Source: Tubiluchus corallicola
Taxonomy: Eukaryota > Priapulida > Priapulimorpha > Priapulimorphida > Tubiluchidae
Direction of reading: 5' to 3'
Assembly: GCA_030141605.1 (NCBI GenBank)
Contig: JAQGDQ010000353.1
Coordinates: 151,287-215,286, forward strand
DNA: 64,000 nt
The notes below the pieces were generated by a model. That model did no database searches, had not been told where the DNA came from, and saw nothing but the letters and a program-made list of their open reading frames with translations. Positions 43,187-59,071 of the stretch are shown here, piece by piece; the first letter of the stretch is position 1; each line of letters begins with the position of its first letter. The position numbers were made by a program, and so were the translations under genes.

Positions 43187-43697
43187 TATAGGTTTTACAC
43201 GTCAAATGTAGACACAGGAAAGTTCAAATGTGACTTAGGCAAGTCAAATGTAGACATAGGAATTTCGAATGTGTTTTGGTAACTCAAATGTGACTTAGGT
43301 AAGTCAAATGTAGATGCATTACTTTGAATAAATCGGTAATTAAGTTACTTAAGTGCAAATTAGAAAAAGATAAACCAAAGATAGTGCATCTATTAGTAGG
43401 CTTATAACGTTGTTATGTTGTTATTTTAACTTAAGAGCAATTATTAAATTGAAATTAAAGAAGATTAAATTTAACATCCTTAAACTTTAACACCTATCCA
43501 CATTTGAGATACCAATGTCACATTTGACTTGACATGTGTCTACATTTGACTTACCAAAAACGCTCAAAATTTCTTGAAAACCATTGTTAACACATTTGAA
43601 TTACCTAAGTCTACATTTGAGTTACCAAGACACATTTGAATTACCTAAATCTACATTTGAGTTAACGCAGGTCTACATTTGACATGTAAAACCTATA
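43187..43697. mobile_element. palindromic MITE with TA-type ends, copy 2
   Basis: Close full-length copy of 18791-19295 in the same orientation, including TATAGGTTTTACACGTCAAA and CATGTAAAACCTATA ends. Lies about 170 bp beyond the Elongin C stop codon. Confidence 0.8.
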
Positions 43698-43808
43698 ATA
43701 GCGTAACCAGAAAAATAATCACATAGCTTCATAAAAGGGAGCACTGACAATCCTGTAGTCCTGTAGTCAAATTATTTAGTTTTTGAGTCCGATTATTAGA
43801 ACAGAGAA

Positions 43809-43814
43809 TTTATT
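43809..43814 (-). promoter_or_regulatory. poly(A) signal of Elongin C
   Basis: AATAAA on the minus strand (TTTATT on the plus strand), 56 bp beyond the TGA, a normal position for a short 3' UTR. Confidence 0.55.
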
Positions 43815-43869
43815 GCTATCCAACAAGGATAGCATTTTTACTTAAGTTAGAATAAGGATCTAGAAATTT

Positions 43870-46720
<2,851 letters not shown>

Positions 46721-49700
46721 TGTATAATAGCAATAGGTAACTCAAAATGATTAATGTAAGACCACTTTCTCATTTCCACATATATTCCAAAGCTGATATG
46801 TTCAGTAAGCCTTTAAGAACTGAATGAATTACCTCTGTGACTGACAAAATACATTATGAATAGCTACTAAGTTACAATCTGTCAATACAAACATCAGACG
46901 ACAGTTGACAAGCGTATAATATATCATTGTATCTAAAATCATCTTACTGCTGTAGAAGGCACTGCTAGTTCCCATGCCTACAAAATAATTTAACCTTTTA
47001 ACAGTTACTAAAACAAAAATTAGCTTAACTATCAAAATTATCGATACACTGGAAATCCATATGCTGTTATACGTATGGTGGGTTGATCAACATTCACAAA
47101 CTTGAGCTAAAAAATGTCTTGTTGTCAATTATTTTTTACATTTCAGACAAGTAGCCATTCCAAACAAGCCGCTTATCGTATAGCATTTGACAATTACAAT
47201 ATCTTAGTTGCATCTATCAGTTGAATAAATAACAGCGCAAATTCCTTTCATAAGTAGCACAAAAATGCATCAAGGTTACAAAGTAAATAAATAACTTTAC
47301 AGTCCTATGCCAACAATGTATTAATGTCACAAATATCTGAATTCAAATGCTTTGTCATGACTGACTCTACCATTAAAATGGGCTTTCTGGAATTGCAACT
47401 AGTTGAAGTCTGCCAATCTACTGGCCATCACCAGGTATGCAGCATTAGCATACAAAACCTTCCAGTCTATTAGTATCCAAGTTGTTCAAAATGCAAGAAA
47501 TATGCTATGATTTGAAACATTGTAAAAACAAATTTTATATCAGATGTCAGAGTTAGAAATATTTTATTCAAAAAATAACATTTAAAATATAACGGAATAA
47601 TTTTCTTGAATTTTGGTTTGGTTTTTAATCACTAAGAATTCACATGTCAAATATCTGACTAAACTCCACGTTTTTGGTAGCTCTCTTAAGTGATGCTGAC
47701 TGGCATAATTACTATGCCTGAACAGACACTGACAGTTCCTTCCTTTTTAGTCATAGCCTGTGATTTCAGTAAGTGCTAAAGTAGTAGTGTCATCATGTTT
47801 GCAGCAGAAACAAGAGAAAAAAACAAGAGCAACAGATACTTCGCGTACGTAAAGAGTATTTGTAAAATTAACAGCAAATAAATTCTAAAATCTGATTATA
47901 AAACTACTATTTCGTGTTTATCTTTACATAAGTCCAACAACAACCATTACCCTTTTTAGGCATTACAAAGCAAAAAACTATACACACTTTATGTGTAAGT
48001 ACAAATATTTTTTGTAGGACGGGTATTCCTGAATTCACAGGTATAAGATACAACGTAATTGTAAAAATATAACCTAAAGTATTTAAAATACTGGCAATAT
48101 TACTAAAAAGCTTACTATTTTTATTAAACACGAACTACAACAACACAAAAATTTTACTTTCTATGGTTAGGGGCAAGTTTAACTGTTGATTCGACTACTC
48201 AGTAGCATAAGCATCGAGTATAAACTTCGCGACACCAACGATGCATGCACTGAACGACATAGATCCAGGAAAAACAGGGTATATTCCTCTAATAACTTTA
48301 TGGTTTAACCAACCAGTAAGTTAACCACAGTTAGTAACGCAATTTTTGCAAAAGGAAGGGGCACAAAAATAACTAGAAAGAGTACAGAACAATTTATTGT
48401 ATTAAAATAAATTGAATTCACTTATTAAAATAAAATAAATAAAGTGTCCCTTGTAATTTATTTAATGTAGTGAAATTGTTGAAGAATTGAAATTAATCTG
48501 ACTCAGTTTCGAAGATCGTTGAGGAGAGATTGTCAAAAACCGCGTTTGGTTATGGTTAGGTTTCTTAGACTTAGCAAACAACCAAGTTTATTGCTAAATC
48601 AGTTATGAATCTATGTTGCCCCAATATTTTTGTGTAAGCCTTGTGCGTCTGTTGGGGGTTATGATTGGAGTTATATCAGCTTTAGAAATCCACTGGACAT
48701 CAACCCTGTTACACACTAAAGTTATTAAAAAAACAGAGTACAGGTGTAATGCCACAAATATATCATCATCATTTATCATCACCTTAACTAAAACCATTGT
48801 TACACCCTGTATAACTATGAAATAGCAGTGTCCTGATAATGTTTGCTGGATTTACTGCACTGCTTATATGAAAGTTGCCTTATGTTGGCCTACCCAGGGT
48901 TTGTAGTAATGGGCATTATGACGATGAATTAAAAATAAAACAAAATAAATAATAAATCTGTAAATTAATTGTAAACATTCATGCATATATTTCCATGTAA
49001 CAGTTTTCGCCACTTTTCTGATAATTTAGAAACCACATTGAAAATATGAAAATTGGTTCTACAATGCTGTCCAGTGATAGTGCGCACCTAAGAATTACCA
49101 TAATTACCTTTTTTAAAATAATATTCATTTAGGTAAATCATGAACTGCGGTTTTGAAGGTAGACTTCTTCTCTATACTGTGTGTAAATATCAGATAGTGG
49201 CGGTTAATTTTAAATATACTATAGTTAAAAAAATTCTTTAATTTTCATGCAGGCTATTTTAATCTTCGCTTATCTTCGTTTTAGATTATTGTATCCACAA
49301 TAATGTATGTAGATTTACTGCACTGACATCACGTATTTAAATGTGCTTTTTACTTACTTCTAACTACATTGATTTTACTCTGCCTATTACATATACTTCG
49401 GTAAATAAGTCTGCCATGTTCTACTGTAACTGAATACAAGAACAGCAAAGCAAAATTATCAAAATAACTTAAAATAATCGAAGGGATGAAATTAAAACAA
49501 TGGGTTTAGAAAAATGAAACAATGGGTTTATAAAATGAGATATTGTTTTCTTCCTCGTTTGTGGCTGATCGTTGTTTTTAGATCACTTTTACTTTGACAG
49601 TTACTTTTTAGGTAATAAGTATGTAGGAACTTCATTAATTGGCAAGAATGGGCATTTAGGAACCAGAGAACAAGATAAATGATCACTGATTTTCAATTAG

Positions 49701-51011
49701 CAAAGTTAAGCAGTGTCGAACATAGTTAGAAAATGGATAAGTAACCGATTAAAGACACTTGGCTTCTGGGCAGTTTCATCTAGCTCATCTATCATACAAT
49801 TCCGATTATTTATTTCGTCGTGGGAGCGTGTACGTAAACACTTTTGGTTTCTAAGTACACTTGAAGCTTGATCTACATAATTCTCGGTTATTTGGTACGT
49901 TGAAGGAGAGTATACCTGAAGCCTACATCCTAATGCATGTTAAGACAATTCTGCTAGTTAATATTTTATCTTGTGATGTTATTTTCAGTAATTAGCTAGA
50001 TTCTTATCTTGCCACAATCATTCTACATTCTGTCCTGCCTTGATTAGCTAGATTCTTATCTTGCCACAATCATTTTACATTCTGTCCTGCCTTGAGTGTT
50101 ATACTGTGGAAAATGAGCGAAAAAGTCCTAGAAAATAAACATGGTATTTTTAGTGATTTAACGTGATTGTTACGAGTCATACCACAATCCTGGTACAGAT
50201 TATGCAAAACAAGGCATCATTGATAAATCTTTAGAGCTGATGTCAACATTGCGCAATCTATTATCTTTCTTCTTACCATTTCCACTAACACATCCTTCCA
50301 CCCTTCCTGTGTGATCTAACCTTTCTCCCAGTTCTTTTTTTGTTCACTCATCCATTCTTTTTTATCTGGTTCACATGACAGTGGGCTTATACAAGCCTTT
50401 GCTTCTCTAGCCCACTGCAGTACAATTATTCTTTTATGATAACGATAGTGTATGAAACATAAGAATTTAATACAGTAGATGTAATAATTTTGATGTCACT
50501 GTGTGCTTAACGTCATAATATTGTACTGAATGTGATAATAATAATAATAAAAAATAAAAAAGGAAGAACGAATTAATACGTGTGTTGTTTTTGTAGATAT
50601 AGATTAGTTACACAAAACAAAATTAATGATCTTATTTTTAAGTAAGTTTGTGCGGCGTATGTTGTGGCACAGCAGCAGACAGGTGAAACGAGCCAAGCAT
50701 GCGCATGTCTGCTTGGTCAAGTTGGGCTAGCGATGGAGTCATATCTGCCTACCTGGCCGTGAATGAATGAGTAATAATAACTGTCAAACCTGTTCTAAAG
50801 CACAGGCGTGCATTGAACCTTATGCACCTGGGGTGTAATGAAAAGGAAAATGTACAGGATAGTTCGGCATTTTTCTGGCGTAGCCATGTGATATTACGAA
50901 TTTTGGTGCTAGCAATAACTCAGTTAGATTAAATTATCATGAATTTTTGCGAAAAAATGCAGAATGTTTCAAATTAAACTAATCATATAAGTTACAACGT
51001 GCTTTCGAAAT
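46721..51011. other. intergenic DNA between Elongin C and the cadherin gene
   Basis: The two genes are divergently transcribed, so this 4.3-kb interval should contain both promoters. I could not identify TATA boxes or non-coding first exons with confidence. It contains the 52-bp duplication at 50.0 kb and several short non-conserved open frames. Confidence 0.5.
49988..50096. repeat. 52-bp tandem duplication
   Basis: ATTAGCTAGATTCTTATCTT-GCCACAATCATTCTACATTC-TGTCCTGCCTTG occurs twice head to tail with one base change. About 0.9 kb upstream of the cadherin start codon. Confidence 0.85.
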
Positions 51012-53870
51012 ATGTTACTATATTTGCAGCAAGGTATTCGTTGTGTTGTGTTAATTTATTTACTTTCTGGAACAGTAGCACAGCAGAACTTTCCTCCAGC
51101 GTTTGATCCATGCTGTGACATGGAAGGTTTCTCCATAGCTGAAAACACACCGGTCGGCAAAACTGTGTACAAACTTTTCGGGAGAGATCCCGAAGGTTTT
51201 GACGTTGTATATGGCATCGAAGGAGACGGAACATTCAGCATCAACAGAAACACAGGCGATGTGGTTTTGGCTAGAGCAATTGATAGAGAATATTTAGTGG
51301 AAACTGAAGGTGTCGACGTGATAGATGTTGTTTTGACTCTTGAAGATCATGTCGGCGATGGTCGTCCTAATAATAAAGTCCGTTTTGCTAAGCAAATTAC
51401 AGTTACAGATGAAAATGACAATGACCCAGAGTTCACGGGTACACCATACTCTTTCACAGTTAACGAGACTTCACCAATTGGTAGCATTGTGTACTCGAGT
51501 GTTAGTATTATCGACAGAGATAAAGGATTCAATTCTGACATCTTTCTTTCGTGTACTGCAGACTTCAGTGGTACTTGTGATTACTTCCAAATTAGAGAGC
51601 AGCGAATTTCAGAGGGTCACTTTACTGGCATAGTTACACTTATTAAAGAACTTGACTACGAAAGGCAAACTTCATTTGCAATGAAAATACGAGCGCAGGA
51701 TGGTGGTATCGCGTCTAGACATGCAACTGCCGATGTTTTTATACAGGTTGATGACGCGCAAGACGTTCCGCCACGTTTCTTAGGAACGCCATATTTTGTG
51801 AATGTGAAGGAAGGCACAACATTGGGCTTGTCTGTACTAAGTATAGCTGCTGCAGATGGTGATCGGGGTAATCCAAGACAACTTCAGTTTGATTTGATAG
51901 GCGATAATCTAGGGTATTTTATAATTACGAGCACTTTTGCCGGTGATAAAAATCGTCCTGCTACTGCAGAACTAACGACAACTGGCATACCGATTGACAG
52001 GGAGGAACCAGAGATTTTAAACAATGGTGGTGTGTATGCATTGACTATACGTGCTACAGAGTTGATTGAAGGACGGGCAGCTGGTGACACAACTGATACC
52101 TCTTTAGTAGTTATCATTGTTGACGAGAACGATAACATTCCTCAATTCTCTAAGTCACGTTACTCTGTAACAATACCGGAAGACCTGCCTGTAAATTCTG
52201 CCTTGCCAAATCTGGACATAGTCGTTTCTGATCGTGACGTGGGAGAGAATGCAGCATTTAATCTTAGCTTAGAGGGAGCCAACGACAAATTTGATGTGTT
52301 TCCCAAAACAGCAGTTGGTTCTGTTCCAGTTATTATCAAAGTCAGGGACGAAAGTGGATTCGATTATGAAGATGCACAACAGCGACAACATGAGTTCACC
52401 ATTGTGGCAACAGAGAGCAATGGTCAATCAGCAACAGCTGTCGTGACTGTGAGCATTGCTGATGTCAACGATAATGGACCAGTGTTTCCAGAAGAGTATT
52501 ATCAAGTTTCTATTGCAGAAAGTGAGCCATCTGGTACAAGTCTATTAACCATCACAGCTTCTGATGCCGATAGTGGTATATTTGGTGAGCTTGAGTATAG
52601 CATTCAGGGAGTTAGTAGTGAAAAGTTTAATGTCGATCCTTCAAATGGTCATATTTTAATAGCTCAGTGCAACACACCTCCGTGCATTGATGCTGAGATG
52701 GCAACTGACTATTCACTGACGTACACAGCAAAAGATGCAGGGGGAAAAATAGCAGCAGTGCCTTTATATATAAATATAACTGATGTAAATGACAATGCTC
52801 CAATCTTTAGCCATGCACAGTATGAGACTTCAATTAAGGAAGGATCAAATTCTTTTGACTTTCCATTGTTTGTTTTAGCTAGAGATGATGATGTCAGTGA
52901 TGAAAACAGCAAAATTCGTTACTACATCACTGCCGGTAATCAAATAAGGGCATTTGCCATTAATGAAGTTTCTGGGGAGATTGAAGTTGTGAAGCCTGTA
53001 AGCTATGCAGACACACCTGGCGAATCAGGTACGTATGAGCTGATAGTTGAAGCTCGCGACAGTGGCACTCCACCTCAGAGTAGCACTGTTAGTGTGTTGA
53101 TTCATGTGGTAGATCAGAATAATAATGCACCCGAGTTTGAGTTTAATGAATACAGCAGTTCTGTGAGTGAAACAAGTGAATCAGGCACAAGAGTTATTAG
53201 AGTAACAGCCACAGATAAAGACTATGGACAAAATGGCTTCGTAACGTATCGAATGGGAACTGGTTCAAAAAGCAACTTTTTAATCAATGAAACCACTGGA
53301 TGGATTACTGTTTCTGATGGCAGCAACTTAGACCGTGAAATCTATGGAAGTGTGTACAATATTTCGGTTATTGCAACAGACGCTGGGATGCCAAATCCAC
53401 TGTCAGGGTTTACCCACGTTGTAATATCTATAGCTGATGTCAACAATAAGCCTCCCATTTTTACTCAGACGTTATACATTGGAAAGGTCACAGAGCAGAG
53501 TTCAAGAGGGCAAACTGTAGCAACTGTTAGCGCATCCGATCCTGATGAATCTGCTGATATTCGTTATGCCATTGTTGAACCGGTAACGGTCAGGTTTATC
53601 GAAAAGCAAACTGTTGACAATCTCATTGATTATAAAACTGTGTTTGACGTTGACGGCCAAACGGGTGTTGTTAGTGTAGCCACTCCTGGACATTTCCACG
53701 GCGTAGAGTCTATGGTGCTTGCTATACAAGCTGATGACATAAATGCTAGAACCCGGAACCAGATGACAAGAACAAACCTGGAGATTTTCATTCAGAAGGA
53801 GGAAAAAGAGGAACCAAAATTTCTGTTTGCTGGAGCACTGCGGTCAAACGAAATTCGAATCTCAATTCAG
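51012..53870 (+). CDS. cadherin exon 1 (signal peptide, repeats 1-8 and start of 9)
   Basis: Single 2859-bp exon of 953 codons ending EIRISIQ before GTTAATT. The ATG at 51012 directly precedes a hydrophobic leader. A TATTTGCAG acceptor-like sequence at 51020-51028 leaves open that this is an internal exon and the true leader lies upstream; the leader-like residues after the ATG favour the start. One exon carrying eight repeats contrasts with the fragmented 3' part. Confidence 0.92.
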
Positions 53871-56800
53871 GTTAATTATTATCATAATTATATTATAATC
53901 TTAATAACAAGATCATTGTTATTAATTTTATAAGTTCTACGTTTAATTAAAGTTTGATACTAAACTTGAAACTTGCCAGGCAGGAAAGTGTGAAAAAGCT
54001 GAAATCCAGCCTGGATTTGAACCAGAAACATTCTGCTTACAAAGCAGACATATTAACCACTAGGCCATGGTATCCCCCAGTGATGAATACTGTCCAAAGT
54101 TCGTCCCGTGCAGCTGAACAACCAAATTCAGCATTTTTAATGTTTATGCTGAAAATTTATTAAAAAAATTAAAAATAGCCTCACTTTAGTCGGAAGCAGT
54201 TCATTGTTTGTCAATAAAAAATCGTACCCAATATTATTTGTTTAAGTGCAGCGATTTTGAATATTTTTTTTAAAATGAAGCCTACCTGACGAGCAGAAAC
54301 GACTGTATCATAACTAAACTCGTAAATAATTCATGCTTTATGTTTTGAACATCTACAAATGCATCCCTGTTTCTTTACAGGAAGAGCTGCCTGTTGGACA
54401 AATAATTTTCAGACTTGCCGCTATTGATCCTGTCACTAACGAACCCATAAAAAATTACGAAAAAGTAGAAGACATTGATGACTATTTCAATGTAGCAACT
54501 GAATCCGGATTCATCTCGATCAGGAAGAGACTGAACTATGAAGACGACCTGTTTCTTCCATTACGACTAGTAGTGGTGGCCATTGGACCACGTGGTCATC
54601 AATCATTTGTAACTCTTATTATCGATGTGGAAGATATCAATGACAATGTTCCTGAATTTCTCCAGGACACTTACATTGTCGAGGTTAAGGAATCCTCAAG
54701 ATCTCCTATGTTAGTAATTCAGATTCAAGCAGTTGACAAGGACACCAAATCTGGTTATGGGACGGTTGGTTATACGCTGTCAGGAGCAGGGTATCAAAAT
54801 TTTCACATTGACAATCAAACAGGATGGATTTCGCTTTCTGAAACTGCTTCATTAGACAGGGAGCTGACGCCCGTGTATCACTTAATAGGAAAAGCGACTG
54901 ACCAACCTGATGATGGCGCTGCTCCACAAGAGGCATCAGTGATTGTCACTGTTGTGATCGGCGATGAAAATGACCATGCGCCCAAGTTCGAACAGCGCTC
55001 ATACAGGACAGCCACGATAGAGAATATTCACACTCAAGCTGTTATTCTACAGGTAAGTAAGACGTAACATAAATCATCGTTTATTGGTTTAGTAACGACG
55101 CTGAACTGTGTGTATGTAAGTCGAGTAAAGAGAACCTGTTAAACTATGTTAAAAGCATTAGTTTATGATAGATAATTATGTTGATGAATGCTGGTATGAC
55201 CACCAGTTAAAGGAGTGGTGTCACGTGAGTAAGTGATTCAGAATCGAGGTGTCGAAGCTCCGCGCACGATATATAAGCCGTGCGGTGCGCCCAGCTCAGG
55301 GAATTGAGAGATTAGATTGAGTCTGGGAGACGGAGCAGAGAGGCTAAGATCAGGGGCTTGACATTACTATCTGTTATATCTATTGTGCTTGATGTTTAAT
55401 AAACGTGTCGGTTTATAATCTGACTCTTCATAGTTTTGCCATTCCTAAAACACCAGTAATCAGCTATACACAACCAATACAACGAATTATTTTTACTAGT
55501 CTTACTGAAACTTCTAGCAGTTTTCCAGGTACCTTATTCTAACAACATCTTAATATATTCACACTGTAAAAGAAACTTAGTAATTTTCTATTCATAGGTG
55601 GCGCTGCTATTATATATTGGTGAGAGCGCAGTTCTTTTGAGGGCGCATTTTTTTCATTTTCAAAATTCTGGTTGACCAATGTCTGCAACAGACGTAATTG
55701 GGTATTTGATGATGATGCACATCCTTAATACTGTCATAGTTTTAGGTTTCGAAATGACGGGTCTTCTAGTTAGCTGTCTTTTTCATGCTACTAAGCTGAT
55801 AGAACTTTAAAGTAGCTTTGTACTTCTAGTGGTCACGAACGTTGTAAAATAAGTTAACTTAAGCTACCACTTTGTTTACTGTCCTTGATAGTAAAATTAA
55901 AATCACTAATATTAACCAGATACGAAATACCATCACACCAGTACGACAACATACACACTAATTCAGAATTCATATATCCACGGCCATATTAATTAAATCA
56001 TAGTTTTTTCATTTTTTGTGCATAGTTGTAAATATGTTTGATTTTATTCGTAGTTACTTTCCATTACTACACAGCAGTTTAGATTGCACTGACGCATTTG
56101 CCTTTAGCAGTGTAAGTTTTTATTAACTAACACTGATTGATCACCTCTGTAAAGTTTTTATCAGTGATTATCAATGTATTTTAATGGCAAATAAAGATTA
56201 TTATATATATATTGATACTGTGCACCTATGAATCAGACTGGCTACGTATTTTAGGTAGTTGCTCGTGACAGGGATGATCCTCAAGAACTGTATGGTCAGC
56301 TGAGGTACTCAATAAATGAGCGAGGTAACGCTGGGAATCTCTTCTCCGTGAATTCAAACACTGGAGAAGTATATGCTACCAACAATCTGATTGGGAGAGC
56401 CTCGCCCGTGCCATACAACTTTCAGGTAAATTCTAATAAACGTGAATTTACAAAGCAAAAACTGACATTAAATTTTAAAGTTAGACAAAAAGTTAACCGT
56501 GTCCTTTAACTTGAATGAAAGATGCTTATGAAGAATGCCATTTTAATACGACGGTGTATTCCAAAGATAGATAGACATGGAGAGAATTGTCTTAACAGAA
56601 ACTTCCGAAGAGAATTGTCTTAACAGAAACTCCCGAAGCTTTCTCAAAATTCGTTGATAATTATATAGCAAATGTTCGTGGTAAATTTTTCCGCACATGT
56701 AGTAGCAGTCGCTGCTGTCTGAAAAATTCTGACAACAACAAAGACAAGACTTATTTACCGTCGCTTGTTTAACAGACAACGTTAACACTAACCGCTATTT

Positions 56801-58230
56801 AGCGACTCATATTTACAACAATACATGTCACAATACAATACAAGACACAGCACACAAACAGCGAATCATAGCTAATAACATGTAGGGTATATGCCCTGGC
56901 AGCCTCTAGCTCAAACTGGGTGGTTGTAGTCCGAAAGCTAGACCACTCGGCCACCCAACCCAAGACTCGACCACCCAACCCAAGACTCGACCACCCAACC
57001 CAGGACTCGGCCACCTCACCCAGGACTCGACCACCCAACCCTGGTCTGGATTCAGTAAATCTATTCTGCTATATCAAATATCAAGGTTTTGTTTTGAGAT
57101 ATACGTTTTTTATAGAAGATCATGCTTTGGGATGAGGCACTGAATCATCAGAGGTGACAGCCACATCCAGATGTTCCTTTCTCAACAAGAGAAACTATCG
57201 GGCAGACGACACCTGCTCATAACGACTTTTCCCATTCATCTACTCACTAAGCTTGAGTTGCTTAGCCGTAACCTCGTAGTTGAGCACAGACCATGACTGC
57301 ACGGCTCATCATATTTGTGCACTTCTACACTACATATATGCTAGAATTCTTAAGCCTTTATTTTACGACTAGCCCAGCCACTGTCTAACATCATGCGAAT
57401 CCATAATTTTTGATGTTTTTTGTTGTGTTTAGGTTACAGCTTGTGATAAAGGCGCATCATTTAAATGTGACACAGCATCAGTAAGTGTAATTGTTGGAAG
57501 CGTGTTAACTCATGATGGACGACCACGTTTCATTACTCCACCATCTGATGACACCCTGGTGGCAATTGCAGAAAACTCACCAGTAGGAACAAGCGTCTAC
57601 GTGGTATCTGCTTATGACAGTGATGACCCAGACACTCCATTTGGCACTGTCAGGTTAATTTACGACTTTACTTCTTCAAGAATAAGTGCATTTGGAGCTA
57701 ATCATGAAATCTTACTCTTGTGGTCAATGCAATTTTACCACTTTATCGTCATCATTGTCATCGTCGTCACAATTGAAATGATCTGTCAATTCAGTCAAAT
57801 GTATGTACAAACTTTTTAAGCCAATATTGTGTTATAAGTTTTTGAACTTTTTCATTTTAGGTATAGTTTCCAGGAAGGATTATACCTGAAAGACCAAGAG
57901 AAGTTTTCAATACACTCGCTGACTGGTTTAATTAAAACGCGAATGAAATTAGACAGAGAAGAGCAGGAAAACTATTCATTACCCCTGATGGCTTCTGATC
58001 AAGGTCGCCCTCCTCAGGTAGATAAAGTTGAATCTTGTCAAATTGTCATTATTGTCATTATTACCGTTGTCATCAACATCATCATATTTGTCGTTATCAT
58101 CACTGTCATTGCGATCATTGTCATCATTATCATCATCATCGTCATCATTATCATCATCATCATCATCATCATCATCAACATCATCATATTTGTCGTTATC
58201 GTGAGTGTCATTGCGATCATTGTCATCATT

Positions 58231-58261
<31 letters not shown>

Positions 58262-58714
58262 ACATCATCATATTTGTCGTTATCATCACTGTCATTGCAA
58301 TCATTGTCATCATTATTATCCTCATCACTGTCGCCGCCACCACCGCCGCTGCTGCTACCAATATCACTACTGCCAATACCGCCAGCGATGCCATCTGTCG
58401 TGTTGTTGTTTTACGATTATCGTGGTTCGTTACTACAATGAAACATCAAAACACGGTAAATAAAGATTTAATTAAACAACTTGATAATCTCAGCTCCAGC
58501 TAGCCTGATTCCTACTCTTGTGTTCCTCTTTTATATAGGTCCTAAAATCTTAGGTCATAGATGTACTTAAGTCATAGATACTAAACTCGGTACTAGTTAA
58601 GACATCACACCATCAACATCCTAACACCACCACCACCACCCCTAACATCTCCACATTATCTTTATCGTTGTTCACCTTATCATCATAATCGTCATCATCG
58701 TCATCGTCGTCATT

Positions 58715-58806
<92 letters not shown>

Positions 58807-58945
58807 AATCGTCATCATCGTCATCGTCGTCATTATCATCATCATCATCATCATTATCATCATCATCATCATCATCATCATCATCGTCATCATCATCATA
58901 ATCGTCATCATCGTCATCGTCGTCATTATCATCATCATCATCATT

Positions 58946-58989
<44 letters not shown>

Positions 58990-59032
58990 AATCGTCATCA
59001 TCGTCATCGTCGTCATTATCATCGTCATCATC

Positions 59033-59071
<39 letters not shown>

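Noticed and set aside
48603-48825. Overlapping frames on both strands near 48.7 kb
   Set aside because: No similarity recognised; the overlap on both strands suggests chance.
54003-54079. Functional tRNA-Thr gene
   Set aside because: Anticodon and T arms are fine, but the acceptor stem does not pair; kept as pseudogene/SINE head.
51056-54936. Several minus-strand open frames opposite the cadherin exons
   Set aside because: They are shadows of the coding strand with no domain signature.
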